This document shows, in pieces, positions 47,445-60,970 of a stretch of 64,000 bases of DNA. Below the pieces are notes generated by a model. It made no database searches. It had not been told where the DNA came from and saw nothing but the letters and a program-made list of their open reading frames with translations. The position numbers were made by a program, and so were the translations under genes. Position 1 is the stretch's first letter. Each line of letters opens with the position of its first letter. This DNA comes from Cacajao melanocephalus (lineage: Eukaryota; Chordata; Mammalia; Primates; Pitheciidae). The stretch lies in assembly GCA_963573385.1 (NCBI GenBank), contig CAUYLG010026858.1:1-64000 (forward strand), given 5' to 3'.

Positions 47445-47813
47445 TGATATGGTTCGGCTGTGTCTCCACCCAAATATCTTGAATTGCAGTTCTCATAATC
47501 CCCATGTGTTGTGGAAGGGAATGGTAGTAGGTAATTGACCGTGGGGGTGGTTTCCCCCATGCTGTTCTCATTACAGTGAGTGAGTTCTCATGAGATCTGA
47601 CAGTTTTATAAGGGGCTTTTCCCCCTTTGCTTGGCACTTCTCCTTTGTTACATCATGTGAAGAAGGACGTATTTGCTTCCCTTTCCACCATGATTGTAAG
47701 TTTCCTGAGACCTCCCCAACCCTGAGGAACTGTGAGTCAGTTAAACCTCTTTTTTTTATGAATCACCCAGTCTCAGGCAGTTCTTCACAGCAGCGTGAGA
47801 ATGAAGTAATACA
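47445..47813 (+). mobile_element. THE1/MST-type MaLR LTR
   Basis: Begins TGATATGGTTCGGCTGTGTC, contains GTAATTGACCGTGGGGGTGG, CTCATGAGATCTGACAGTTT and GTTTTATAAGGGGCTTTTCC, and ends GAATGAAGTAATACA. Small open frames on both strands here are LTR artefacts. Confidence 0.93.
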
Positions 47814-48065
47814 GTATATTGGTACTGAGAGAGTGGGGTTCTGCTATAAGGATACCCAAACATTTGGAAGCAACTTTGATATTGGGTAATGGGCTGAGGT
47901 TGGAACAGTTTAGAGCATTCAGAGGAAGACAAGACAATGTGGGAAAGTTTGGAACTTCCTAGAGACTTGGAGGGCTCAGAGACAGGAAGACGTGGAAAAG
48001 TTGGGGCTTCCTAGAAACTCGTTGAATGGCTTTCATGAAAATGCTGAAGAAAGGGAGTAATTCAG
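47814..48065 (+). mobile_element. MaLR internal region, 5' end only
   Basis: ATTGGTACTGAGAGAGTGGG follows the LTR directly. GGAAGCAACTTTGATATTGG, GGCTGAGGTTGGAACAGTTT and a repeated GAAAAGTTGGGGCTTCCTAG block are typical of THE1/MST internal sequence. It stops near 48065 and no second LTR follows, so the element is 3'-truncated. MaLR internal regions do not encode infectious virus functions. Confidence 0.85.
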
Positions 48066-51000
48066 ACATATAGGGGAAACAGACAGAGAGACCAGAAATG
48101 AAGAAAGACTTTACATCTGGACCTTAAAGAGCAACCTTATACATAATCACTCAAATAAGCTGTTGACTAAGCCAAGTCTTGTCAATTGATTACTTCATTA
48201 AGATAGTCAACTACCTTGACAGAGTCTTAGTAGCACCTCTGAAAGGGGAGGTTAAGAGCAAAATATTTTTGAGATTGTTGGATTTTGATTTAAGGTGGAA
48301 CTTTCCATGTGGGAGGATTAATTATCACTGGCAAAGTTTCTTGTATAATATATAGTATTTGGGTTAGTAGGAACATAATTGAGTGTTTGAAATGAATCTT
48401 CAAGAATACATAGTTAAATGAACACAGTTGAGTTACCTATCATTCTGATAAAAGGATCTTCTCATCTGATGAGAGCAAGTTGAACAACCTGTTTTTCAGT
48501 TGTGGAAGATTTTGCAACAAACAATGTTATCTGCCTTCCTGGGAAAAATTCCCTTGATACTAAATGGATGTTTATGGAGCCAGCCTTTATTTTTCACCTT
48601 TTTAATCTGTGTGTCCTTAGTTTAGATTTCAGTTTGCACTATGAGTTAAGGTTTAGAAGTGTAAGGACCAGATTCTTATATAATCCCCTCTACAGCATGT
48701 TAAGGAACAGGTTGAATGCACAAGAACATCATTGCTGTCTTTTAATGAGAATAATAATTATGCTTACATTCTACAAATACTGCTCCAGCTTTTGGATACA
48801 GAATGGATCAGAAAGTAAAAAAAGTCTATGATATTTTGTGTTCAGTCTAATTCTTCACTAGATTGAACATAACTCAACTGTCTTAAACTATAAGATTTTT
48901 ATATTTCTAAAAAAACTTTTGTATCATAAAGTGCCTACATTTCAATATAAACTCGGAGTAACAGGATTTTCTACAAACCACCCTTAAAATATAAAGAAAT
49001 ATAAAACATAAATAACAGGAATTATGAGTCTTTAAGAAACATTATTGAAGCCTTGCTTCTTGAAACCAGGATAAGGTTACAATCCTTCTGCATTTTACAA
49101 TTGAATATAAATTGAATCTTTTACTCCATAATAAGAGAAGTGACACAAACTGTGTTCAGTCATAACTGTTGACTGCCTTGTAATAACTAGAGGTATGAGA
49201 ACCATTGGCTTCATTAGCTCTCTCTTCTCAGATTTTCTTTTTTTTTTTTTAAGTATGGTTCCCCTGTGTGAAATTAATGACTTGTCAATCTCATCATTCA
49301 GAACTTGCTTAAGAGAAATTTTGTTTGTTTAGCAATGAAAAGAGGAAGTAGGATGACAAATAGAAAGGTTATTGTAATTGCAAACACAGACAGACACACA
49401 CACACATACTGTGAAGGTTTGGACTAGCAAGGAAAACGTGGTAATGGAAAGACACAATGTTGCATGCTAGATACTAAAGAGTGCATAGCAAGTTTTTAAT
49501 TCTACCATTATGTCCTTTCCTCATTTTTATAGGCTAATATATAAAAATAACATCATAAATGATCCTGGAATAATGCAGAAATAATTATTCTTTTTATTCT
49601 TTTTAATTTTTACAATGAGTAGATTTATAAAAATTTTTATACCTGTGAAAGTTTCCATCCACATCACCACAGCCAGGACTTGTGGAGTTCTAAAGCCCAC
49701 CTTTGACACTTTTACTCCCTCTCACCTTCAGCTGTGAAAAGATAGACTGACCTGTCACAGAAGTTAGGGAATTTGCCATCACTGTGGTTGTCACACTTAG
49801 GCAGGCTGACCACTTGATAAGGATATTGCTCAATGGAACATTGACGTTTTTATGCATGAGATATTATGAGAATTTATGGTAAAATTTAAAAAAATTTCAA
49901 AACCACCCTCCTTAGAATAACATTTTATACTATTTGTTATTATAGTTTAGAACAGATGGGATAAAGTGACCTAGAAGCCATGGCAACTTTGTGAGATCTA
50001 AGATTGATGCTGATCGTGACTATGTCAGTGGCCAGGAGCAGTAGCAATAACTCCAAAGAGTAGTAAAGACCAAGGAGGTTGAGCTAATGCCAGAGACTGA
50101 TTGCCAGTCCAAATGTCCTCGTGTGTCACCATCTGGCACAAGCGTTAAAGACTGCCAACCCCTTAAGTTAGAGCACTCATATGTATCAGCAGGTTTCCTG
50201 TCTTCTCTGATCACCAACAGATTAGTTCAAATACTACATTTTATTAAAATATGGTGCTGAGATACTCTATATTGTTATGAAAATAACACTCACAATAACT
50301 TGTTTAATTGTGCTGAAAAAATGAGTGTAACCTTCATTTAGACAGTAAATCAATGCACTTGTAAAACATAAAGGAGGTATCATTGGCTTCCTGTAATCAT
50401 GAAGTTGCTTCTTATCAACAAAAAGTACAACTTTGTTAGAAAAAATTTTAGAAAAAAAGTCCCCAGACTTTCAATAATATATATTTTATTGTAATAAATT
50501 AATTTTTATAAGATTAATGTAATAATATGCCTATAGGTTTACTTTTATGATATTTTACAGGGGAAGCCATTGTCAACATTACTAAAAAGAAGTTCTGCCC
50601 TGTTTCTTTCTATTAATATTTGATGGAAGACTCAGTTTGAACTTTTGACAACTGTATTGAAATAAATAAAAAGTCTTTTTTCTCACAAAGCATAGAAAAA
50701 AAATATATTGGAATTACGACATTCAAGGGACTCATCTCCATAAAAGAAAAATGAACTCAAAAGCGAGATTATGCTAAACAAAGCATGAAAAATTAGGCCC
50801 TTTTTGTGATTAAAAATATCCTTTAATTTTAGTTTCTTAAAGTGATATTGGAATCATGAAGTTAGTGAACATTGAGTGTATCAAACTAATAATGTTTTGC
50901 CATTGCCCAATCTCAATTTGAATATATATATTTTATTGTTAAAATGAAAATGACTATCCTCATATGCATATATCTGGCATTGAAATAATATTGTAGACAC

Positions 51001-54000
51001 AGTCAAAATTTATGATGCAAGTTAAAAACTGACAAGGGTAGAAGCTGAAATTGGTAAAAAAGGAAATGATTGATTTTTATAGCTATTTTTCACAAAGCTC
51101 AAGGACTAAATATAGAACAAGTCCTTTCATTTTAAAAATAAAAGTCTTTGAGTATTAGTTGAACACTTCTTTCCAGGCTATCTGGAAATAGAGCTGACAT
51201 CAGTTACAGGCATTTATAGTAGCTGAATGCTGAGTGTGTATAACACTATCATATCAACATGTAATAGAAAACTGAATGGAACCTACTATTATGGAAAAAA
51301 TCTTTAGTTATCAACTGGGTAAAATAAGATAAATAATAACTAACATTTGTATGGCAATTTTCAGGATTCAAATATTTTCCAATAGTTCAAGAAGTTAACA
51401 ACTAGAGAACAAATACATTATCATCAAGTACAAAGGAGAAAAGTTTAAATAACTTGGAAATGTGTCCATTTTCATAATATAAATTAATAATTTATAGAAC
51501 AATTATTTTCATAATTATTATTCCCAAAATTTTTAAACAGGACATTTTCAGCAAGTATTTATTTTTGCCTTGATTCATTATATATATCTAGCAGAGATGT
51601 AAAGCTGGATAAATCTAAAATCATATTACACTACTTGATAGTGGTAGAAACTGGCAGGATTTAGAACTTTTTAATCTTTCTTATTTTCTGGTTCTATAAC
51701 TACAATTTTCAAAATATTAAAACATGTCTCTCAAACAAGTGGACCTCTGTCACAATTTAATTGAACTAATTAAATAACGGAGAGTATGAGATATGCAATT
51801 TAATAAATAAAAAAGTTAGAATATAACTGCTTTATTAAATACAAAATTGGTAAAAGTCCAAAAAGGGCATAAAATCTATAAACATTAGGATTATGTTTCA
51901 CCTGATGGGAGTTAATACTGAGTCACTACTGGAGAAAGTCTGTAATTTAGCAGGTAGCATTACTAAATATGAGACTGTAAATCAAGAGTAAATAATTAAT
52001 AATATTGTCTTTTTTCTAGATAATCTCTGATTTACCATTCAATATATAAAGCTGAAAAAGACCTTTTTGCATTATCTAAGTTTCAGATAATTTTTGTACT
52101 GTTTCTCATTTTGTGATCATAAGTAATCTCCAAAAAGTATTATCAACCACAAGAAGGTTTGACTTCATTATTTATGTGTGACAAGAGCATTAATTAACCA
52201 TATAGGGTTTTATGTGTTTACTGTATAAATCTGGAGCCACTCAATATTGAGCAAGTTCAAATGTCAGAGAATTAATTTACGTCTGGAAATTTTGATACTG
52301 AATGTCAGATTGGACTTGGAAAAGCCTCTCTTAATTTACTTTTCCGTCCTGAAGCCAGAAACGTAATCTGAAGAAACCTTCCCTGCCAGATTTCATCGGC
52401 ACTACTCATAAATTTGGGTAAATGCCTCTTTTCTTGAGATCCTCCAAATGTGCAAATGTCCCTTACCTGCCAAGAAACAACCACTTTTACCATTTGTGAA
52501 AAATAGGACCCTGCAAACCAGGTGTTAAGCCAGGGCAATTTGTGCCAACATAGTGACATTTCCATCTGCCACATGAGAGAGCATTTCACAAAATCCTTGG
52601 TGAATACAGGCTGAAAGCACAGCTCCACATATGAAGTCAGTCCTTATTTTTTAATAGTGTACTTGCCATGCCTAATTTAAGAATCATTCTCAAACGTGGC
52701 ATTTTAGATTTGGACTTTGTTAATCAATTTGTCCACGTATATACTAGTAAATAGGAAGACATCTGTTGAAAGATGCAAGTGACTCCATTGCCCTAAAATG
52801 TACAGAGACTCTGAAAAAAGATTTGTCTCTGAATTCAGGATAAGGATGAGGACGAAGGGGTGAAAGAGTCAATGACAAGCAGATACTATTAAAAATGTTT
52901 AATTTCAGTTTTGAAAACATTGTCTAATAAATGCAGGGGTAGCAATAGCAACTTTTTAATGTATTCTTAAAAATATAACGTTAAAAATATTAACAACATT
53001 CAAAAAAGTAGCCATAATTAAATTTCACTCATTGTTTAGTCCTGAGTTTATCAGTGAGTATACCATAAGACTACATTTTATTTTTGTAAGCTTTATGAGC
53101 TTACTTTATCATCAAGTGTCTTACTTAGTCCAAACTTCCTAAATGTCTTATGTAAGTTTAGTAAAAAAAAAAAAAAAAAAGCTCTTACTACTCATTTACA
53201 TAGTATTTAAGATTTGAAAAGGTATACATAGTATTTAACAAACTTGAATAAAATTCTGAGAAACATTTTTATGCAGGAATTATATTTGTAATATATTAGC
53301 ACAAACATTGTTTCTTTAAGATTTTAGTAACTCAAAAAATGAGTAAATATTAAATGAAGTTAATCTATGAATAGTTTTTGGATACCTATTAAATTCTCAG
53401 TAATATTAAATACCAAAACAGTTATTACTATGCATAATTTAAATGTGTATATCTCACTTCTTATTTTTCTATATTTATAAAAACGATTCTTTTGAGTGCT
53501 GTTATGAGTTCTCTTTGTCTCCACAAGATAAATTCTCGTTTTGCTAGATCATGATTCACCAACATGCTTTTGTGGAGTACGTTCACTTCTGGACTAATAA
53601 AAATTCTGTTTATAATGACTCCGTCAACTGGTCCAATTTGAAAGTTGCCTCAGCAATGCCATTTTAGAAGCCTGTATTCAACAGGCTAATTCTTAATTAT
53701 CAATAGTTCAAAGTACCTGCTACACTCCTATCCACCATGCACTGTGATTGTCCTTTTATTGGTGAATATACGAGTTCTAGCCTGAAGCTTGTATCAGAAT
53801 CTCAGGCAATCATCAAAGGGAATCAAAAACCTAATGAAAATGATACTAAATGACTGTGGTCCATTTATTATAGTCACTAAAACATCAGAAGGGAAAAGAG
53901 TAAAATTCTTTATAGGGTACAGTATAGAGCTATTTCCTAGAATTTGATCAATGCTTCTCAAGAGGGGTAAGAAGTATGTATCGGTTGCACAGTCATTGAC

Positions 54001-54180
54001 AAATCTCTCAGGCACTCATACAGTGTACAATTCCTAAAATATTTATATTAATATTTTAGATCTACAAACTTTATTTAGGGTAGTGTAAGCATCCCTTCTA
54101 TTTCACAATTCCGAAGGAATCTCACAATTGTATTGGGCAAATTTTTAAAATAAATAGGGAGTAAACCAAAGAAATTATTT
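48066..54180. other. About 6 kb of unassigned AT-rich sequence
   Basis: The longest stretch without a named repeat. It contains a T run (about 49238-49250), an (AC)n tract (about 49389-49407) and an A18 run (53163-53180). A 109-codon plus frame (48502-48831) and a 107-codon minus frame (52305-52628) have no recognised domain, signal peptide or repeated motif. I see no splice-site pattern that would link them. Confidence 0.5.
53163..53180. repeat. A18 homopolymer
   Basis: Eighteen consecutive A. No SINE or processed transcript body is visible upstream. Confidence 0.95.
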
Positions 54181-54489
54181 CCAGTGTTTGTTTTGTTTTG
54201 TTTTTGATGGAGTCTCACTGTGTCACCAAGGCTGGAGTGCAGTGGCACGATCTTGACTCACTGCAACCTCGGTTCAAGTGATTCTTCTGCCTCAGCCTCC
54301 CAAGTAGTAGCTGGGACTACAGGTGAGTGCCATGACGCCCAGTTAATTTTTGTATTTTTAGTAGAAACAGAGTTTCACCATATTGGCCAGGCTAGTCTCG
54401 AACTCATGACCTTGTGATCTGCCCGCCTCAGCCTCCCAAAGTGCTGGGATTATAGGCATGAGTCACCGCATCTGGCCTCTAGTGTTTCT
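54181..54489 (-). mobile_element. Alu (S-type), minus strand
   Basis: A GTTTT-rich tail complement at about 54188-54206 is followed by a full Alu complement to about 54478. CCAGTGTTT (54181-54189) and CTAGTGTTT (54479-54487) are a likely diverged target duplication. Confidence 0.93.
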
Positions 54490-57060
54490 TTTTATAAGGT
54501 GAAAGAGCAGATCTGTATGATATTCCAGGGTTTCAGGTAAACATACATACTTTTAAGTGTAAAAATATTCCTTATAATTTTTATTTGTTCTAAATGGAAG
54601 GACTGATCTGGGGACAGCACAATCAAAATATTTATCTCAAGATATTTGGCCACTAGATTAAGGTAGGATCTTGGATGATTGGGAATTGCAATTTTAAGCA
54701 AGCTTAGCTCTTCCATATGTGAGAATATTTTGTTCTATTTTTAATAATGAAGGACATGATAAAGTCATCTCAATAAAGATACAATTATTTTTGTGTATCA
54801 TGGATTCTTTGCTATATGGGCAGACTGCACAGAAGGTGAAACATTAATGTTTATTACTTTAACAGTAAGAAAGCCAGATTCCAGTTTGGCATTAATATTT
54901 GGCAGCTAGTGCTTCATAATATTTTTAAAATAAGTACATTAAACTGAGCCAACTTCAGCAAAAATATTTACCCAACCTTTTGTGTCTTCACAGATCTAGT
55001 ATTTGTAAACACTATAAACCAAGACAAGTAAATATCCCTGTCCTGAATATATTGTGAGTATTTTCACAGCCATTCATGTCTGTCTTTTCATTATCCTCTT
55101 TCATATTACTGAACAAGATACTGTAATGCTACTTTCTTTATTTTGATTTACAAAAACACATATATTATTTTGTCTAAAAATTCATGCTTTTCCGTCACCA
55201 TTTTCCCCAGTATTATTTCAATAACTTATATTAATTATAGCATCTAACCAAAACAGTCATGTCAGAAATGTCAGTTTAGGAAAATTATTATTCATGGTTC
55301 ATTGAGAAAAGTCTGTCATATGCAACCAATTCATGAATACATACAATACATTTTTTAGTTTTATATGTTTCTTTATATTTTCTAAGTGGGAAATAAGTAT
55401 CTTCATTAATATGTCTCAGTCTTGTAAAAACACATAAAAACAAGCAATATTTACAGTATTACCAGGAAATTTAATAGATATCCAAAGACTATAACTTTAT
55501 TTATTATTTACTCAATTTGTGGGGGGTTAACTAAAATCTAAAAAATAATGGTTGTGCTAATACACTACAAATATAATGTCTGCTATAAAAAATGTTTCTC
55601 AGAATTTTTATCCAATTCTGTTGAATGCTATGTGTAACCTTTCTTCAATATTAGGTAGATGAGTAGTAACAGCTTATTTTATTAGGAAACGAAAGTTCAG
55701 TCTAAGTAAGACACTTTATAATAATCTTAAACCTTATAAAACTAAAATGGACTCATGCTATCTTCAATAGTGATAAAGCAAGGAAAAGACATGAAGCCGC
55801 TTTTTAAAAACTTTTTTAAACCAAAATTATTAATACATTCTGATCCATTTTAATTAAGTGAATCTGGATTCATTAAATGTTTCAGAGAAAGCAGTTTTGG
55901 TAAAAAGGATTTCGTTTTAGTCAAGCACTTCATCATATTACAAATTATATTTTCTTAACTGCTGTGAATTTTGGAAATACTTTATATAAATCAATCCGAA
56001 CAGCACTCATTTAATTGAAGAGGTATAACAATAAAATTTATGAATGCACTCCAGAAATAGCAAAATACTTTATACTCATTTAAAAAAAGGTAATGTCTTT
56101 CCTCAATGATAGATTCATAGAGACATGGAGAGAGTTTACATCTTCAGAACTGCAACTTTAGCCACAGATAAAAGATAATCCCAGTCATCAATTCACAGAA
56201 CCGGTCTCGTTAAGAGCAAGCACAAAATTCTTAATTCATTTGAACACACAAATAGAAAAAGAAACACATACACACAGAAAAAAAAATTAATGCAGTTCAG
56301 ATCCTTCATGTGATAAAGACTTGATCTCCATTATTCACCTGATACAAAACCTCACCAAATGATTAGCCATAATATTCAATTTTCATTCACGTTTTCCACC
56401 AATTGAAAATAACTAGCCTTCATGAAGCAGAAACAAAAACATAACAATCAGCTGAAAAACAAAAAAAGAAATAAAAAGCAAAAACCTTGAGACACCAAGA
56501 GTCAGCAGTTCTATTACATGCAGCTTTTGTCCAAGCTTAAATAATCCTTCACAAGTATACACACCTCTGGCAAGACAGTTTACATGGCTCCAACAGGTGG
56601 ATCCACTAGCGTATGTCAGGGATGACTTACCAAATTTTTAAACTTTAATTTTCAAGAGGTCCAAAAACATGACTACAAGTACATGTAAAATGGACATTTC
56701 AAATATTGTATTTAACTTGTTAATTAACAAAAGAAACAGAAAATAGAGAAAATACTGAAATCTGTACAAAGAACATTTGAGAAGAGAGAGGAAAGGAGAT
56801 GAGGGGAGGGAATTGGTGGGGAGAGGACAGAAAAGGGATACAAATAGAGGCAGAGTCATTAAAAATGTAACAATTTCATCTTGTAGTTCACATTAGGCAT
56901 AATTCTCATATTCATTTCTCTTAAAGCCATTAATCAGCAAAAAGCAGCTGAGGCCTGCCTTGTTCTCTATGTATAACAATTGGTGTGTGTGTGTGTGCAT
57001 GCATGCATACACATGTGTGTGTGCATTTGCAAGAAAATTTAATTTGAAGTCTATAAACTA
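54490..57060. other. Unassigned AT-rich sequence
   Basis: No gene or named repeat seen, apart from the (TG)n tract at 56983-57027. A 73-codon minus frame at 56638-56859 is pyrimidine-driven (Leu/Phe/Pro/Ser) and unsupported. Confidence 0.5.
56983..57027. repeat. (TG)n/(GCAT)n microsatellite
   Basis: GTGTGTGTGTGTGTG, then GCATGCATGCATAC, then ATGTGTGTGTG. Confidence 0.9.
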
Positions 57061-57064
57061 GGGC

Positions 57065-57344
57065 TTTTTTTTTGAGACAGAGTTTTTATCCCAGGCAGAA
57101 GTGCAATGGCATGATCTCAGCTCACTGCAACTTCCACCTCCCAAAGTCAAGGGATTCTCCTGCCTCATCCTCCGAAGTAGCTGGAAATACAGACATGTGC
57201 CACCACACCCAGCTAATTTTGTATTTTAGTAGAGATGGGGTTTTACTATGTTGGCCAGGATGGTCTTGATCTCTTGACCTTGTGATCCACCTGCCTCAGC
57301 CTCCTGAAGTTCTGGTATTACAGGTGTGAGCCACCGCACATGGC
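57065..57344 (-). mobile_element. Alu, minus strand
   Basis: A short T tract then the full Alu complement: CAGCTCACTGCAACTTCCAC, CCAGCTAATTTTGTATTTTA and GTGTGAGCCACCGCACATGG. No clear target duplication. Confidence 0.93.
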
Positions 57345-58220
57345 CAAGCCATACTTTTATCAAGACTCTGAAGACCAGATGTCCCAATATAAAAATGTAT
57401 ACATTTAATACAAGACATAATTCATTTTATCAGTAAATCAATGGAAACAATAAGTATGACTTGATACTATGGACAAGTTACTGTGTAACTATTTAAAAAC
57501 TGTTCTGTAGGTTCAACTACTGAAAAGACTCAGACAAAGAATATGGGCAATGTCTCTTGGGGGCTGTTTAGTAGAAATTCATAAGTCCCTCACTAGCTCA
57601 AGGAGAGCTTGTTTGTTAATTAATATGAGTGGAAGATCATGGTGCACAGGATCCTGGAAGACACCTGGACCAAGCACGAAACAGATGGGAGTCGAAGCAC
57701 AGAATTAGACTAAATTATGAGAGCTGGATGGAACCTTCAGAGATCAGAACATTTGGCTTAACTTCTTATATTATAGTTAAGAAATTTAGAGAGAGATAGG
57801 TTAAATAACTTCCCTAAGTTGCAAAACTCAACCTACAAAGAAAAAAAAATCACAAGTGTTACTCTCTTCAAGTTCACCTTCTTTTACTTTTGACAATTAC
57901 ATCAACTGATGTTGCCATTTTAGGAGCAATGGGCAACAGGTATAGACGGAGAATTATTTTCTCTGAAAGAAATTCTCATCTATATCTCAGAAAGAGTTCA
58001 CAGAGATGAATAAACCTGAGAGAAAGGAAGTTGTTTGTTTCTGGTTTTGTTTTAATAAAAGAATCTAATTAAAGCCAATCTCAGCAGCCAGGCAGAGATG
58101 GCTGGCCTGATACTAATGTTTAGACTGAACTTGCCAACTGCCTGGCAAAGGCAGTCAGAACTACAAGTTGAAATAAGATGTATTATATGGTACAATTTGA
58201 GCTTCAATTACATAATAATG
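57345..58220. other. Mostly unassigned, with one MIR-like patch
   Basis: 57715-57840 (GGAACCTTCAGAGATCAGAA; GATAGGTTAAATAACTTCCC) is a probable minus-strand MIR-class relic. The rest is unassigned. Confidence 0.45.
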
Positions 58221-58224
58221 TGAA

Positions 58225-58372
58225 TGAAATCTAACAGATATACAGGCAGTGTGTTGGAACATATTCTTTGTGTACTTAATCTTATTTCACAGTAACTTCA
58301 TGAGATAAACATTATGATCACTCCTATTTTACAGGTGAGGAAATGAGGCTTAGAGAAGAAAAAGTATTAGAT
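58225..58372 (-). mobile_element. MIR, minus strand
   Basis: CTCCTATTTTACAGGTGAGG followed by AAATGAGGCTTAGAGAAG is the diagnostic MIR core complement, preceded by TAACTTCATGAGATAAACAT. Confidence 0.8.
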
Positions 58373-59850
58373 TGAACTGTTTTGATCTGTAATTTGACCT
58401 GATAATGTCCTTGTTATGTGAATACAAGTCTACCAAACTCCAGAATTACAGGATACTGGGAATTGCTTATTATCTTACTACTTCAGAAGGCCCCTGATGG
58501 AAAGGACCCATTGCAAGAAACTCAGTGACCAGGATTTCCGTTTTCTTTGCTACTGCATACATGTGTAGTCATTTTACGTATATTGGTATTCCAGCAACCC
58601 AGGGATTTCTGAAAAACAAAGTTCTTATTTAAAGGAGCTCTATATGTGTGAGCCATCTAAATTGTATAATCCTTTATTCAGGCAAGCTTATTTTACTCCC
58701 ATAAGTTTCATTATTGATCTCGTTAGATAATTACTTAATGTACTGTTCTCTTTAAAATTTATTTTAAAACAAAGATAATTAGTTATCTGGATAACACATA
58801 AATCAAGCTCTTGAATGATTTGGTTTTCTGAACCACAGAGCCTTGGCTATCTAACTCTAATATGATTATTGCTGTGTGATGACAGCTACCTGAATTAATA
58901 GGCTTAATTGTTAAATGGAAGTATTATGAGGCCAACCTTGGCCAATTAATTTCTGTTTCAATGCAGAAAAAATATATAGCCAATGGTTTAGATTAGCATC
59001 AATTTTGTTGGGCCACTTAGGATTTCTTACATATGATTAACACCAGAGAAGTTTTTGGTTATTTATAAGCAACTAAAGGAGTTTACTAATATAAACAGAT
59101 ACATTCTCTTGTTCATTCATCATATTTCCACCTTTTTCATCTCTCTTGGAAATATAAATCACATCTAGGAGATTAAGAAGTTTGGTATTAGAGTAATAGA
59201 GATTTAAATTGTTGCCTTTGTCATTTATGATAGCAATTAAAGTGGATGGCAACCCCACTTTCCTATTCTTTCATGGGCCACTTGCAATCAAGTGAGACAG
59301 TTATTTTTAGGTGTGACAAGGAATGGAAGAAGAACACATCAACTTTTTGCTCTATCCCATTCAGACACCCAGCAAATCTCAATTCTTTCACCTCCAAAGA
59401 AGCATCAAGTACCCTTAATGTCCGTATCAGTGAACCGTATTTAGCAAACTGTATCTTTCTCTGGCTGTTCATTAGCAACGATTTCCTGAACATTTGCCTT
59501 ATGAAAGCCACCATGAAAAGGGAATATGTGTGGTACCAGTTTTCCTCAGAGTTGCCAGAAAGGTTCTATTGTTCTGAAAACAGAGCTTAACTAAGGGCTT
59601 AACCAAAGACTGTCTGGTTTGATGAGTTCTCTTTGCCTACTGGGATTTAATTATGCTTGTTTATTTCAGATCAGATTTTCTCATTGTAGTTTTCTCTCAA
59701 AGGAAAGTTTAGCCTTCAGCAGGTAAATGGGTAACCTTGAAAGAATATCAGAAGAATGTTTGAATAATTTTTTTAGGTCTACACAAGGAAAATACTATGA
59801 AAAGAAAATATAATAGCACTTGTGGTAGGAAATAGGCTATACTTGTATAC
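58373..59850. other. Unassigned sequence with a 114-codon open frame
   Basis: The plus-strand frame at 59246-59590 is 114 codons and overlaps an 83-codon frame on the other strand. I recognise no domain, and a frame this size is not unusual by chance. The remainder is AT-rich and unassigned. Confidence 0.45.
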
Positions 59851-60360
59851 ATACAGCCACGAATCCCATACCTACGTTTGAAATAATAAATCACATATAC
59901 AATGGTGGTCCCATAAGATTATAATGGAGCTGAAAATTCCTACCGCCTGGTGACATTGTAGCCATCATAACGTTGTAGTACAATGCATTTTTGAGATGTT
60001 TTAATGATGCTTGTGTAAATAAACATACTGCACTGTTAGTCATATGAGTATAACACAGACAATTATGTAAAGTACATAACATGACAATGATAATGTAGTA
60101 TGTTACTGTTTTACGTGGTTACTATACTATACTTTTGAATAATTATTGTGTACCTTTATAGATTTTTTTAAAAAGTTAACTGTAAAACAGCCTCAAGCAG
60201 GTCCTTCAAAAGGTATTCAGAAGAAGGCATTATTATCATAGAAGATGAAAGATGATCATAGAAATCATAGAAAGATTATCATAGAAGATGAAAGTTATTG
60301 ACCCTGAAGACCTCCCAGTAGGGTAAGATGTTGAGGTGGAAGACAAGAGATAATAAATTT
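59851..60360 (+). mobile_element. Tigger/MER2-type (pogo-like) DNA transposon relic
   Basis: The left end (ATACAGCCACGAATCCC, then GGTGGTCCCATAAGATTATA) matches the Tigger/MER2 terminal region. It is followed by TATGTAAAGTACATAACATG, TTACTATACTATACTTTTGA and CAGCCTCAAGCAGGTCCTTC. An internal duplication lies at 60232-60294. No transposase frame survives. Confidence 0.7.
60232..60294 (+). repeat. Internal 20-bp duplication within the Tigger relic
   Basis: ATTATCATAGAAGATGAAAG occurs at 60232-60251 and again at 60275-60294, with a shorter TCATAGAAA repeat between them. Confidence 0.9.
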
Positions 60361-60397
60361 CTAGGGTAATGCTTTAATTCCAACTTGTAAAACTATA

Positions 60398-60640
60398 TTT
60401 AATTAGTTTCCTATTGCTGTATAATAAATTATTTAACAAATGAAAACAACACACATTTATTATCTAAACATATGCACTGGTCCATGAACAACAGCACACA
60501 GTAGAACTGATAACCTGATGGCTTCCCTAGGAAATAATTCATTTCCATGCTCATTCATATAATTGGAAAATATAGTTCCCTATGAGAGTATGATTGAGAG
60601 ACTCTGATTCTTATTGGCTGTTTGCTATGAGATAGGAGGT
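60398..60640 (-). mobile_element. Diverged LTR/MER-type relic, minus strand
   Basis: AATTAGTTTCCTATTGCTGT and AAAACAACACACATTTATTA are the complement of a common mammalian LTR-like 3' end. The right boundary is uncertain. Confidence 0.5.
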
Positions 60641-60654
60641 GGGACTCAACCAGA

Positions 60655-60935
60655 GGTGTGACTACAACACCTGACCAAATTGAGAACTAGCTAAAACAGG
60701 TCTAGGAAAGCACTTCCCCACAAGACATGCCCACTAGTGTGCCATGTCAAATTACCATTGCCATAGCAATACCGAGAAGTTACTGTTCTTGTCCATGGCA
60801 GCAACCTGACAACCCAGAAGTCACCTGGCCTGCTATCCCCATTGACTGAGAGTTGTTCCAGGGATGGCCAGCTTTCCCCCCCCCACCCAACCTTCCTGGC
60901 TGTTCTTGCTTGTGGTCTCATATGGCATCCACAGC
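60655..60935 (+). mobile_element. ERV LTR-like fragment
   Basis: CATGTCAAATTACCATTGCC, CCATGGCAGCAACCTGACAA and ACCCAGAAGTCACCTGGCC recall the U3 region of ERV1 LTRs. There is no TATA or AATAAA end. A C9 run lies at 60876-60884. Confidence 0.45.
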
Positions 60936-60970
60936 ACTAGAAAGATCCTGGAATGAAGTCAAAATGATAA

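Noticed and set aside
52305..52628. 107-codon minus-strand frame
   Set aside because: No domain, signal peptide or neighbouring exon-like sequence recognised.
53163..53180. Poly(A) of a processed pseudogene
   Set aside because: No transcript-like body or target duplication is visible upstream.
59246..59590. 114-codon frame as a possible small gene
   Set aside because: It overlaps an 83-codon frame on the other strand and lacks any recognised motif. Its length is compatible with chance.
60876..60884. C9 run as a G-quadruplex
   Set aside because: Only one long C run is present. Four spaced runs are needed for a standard quadruplex.
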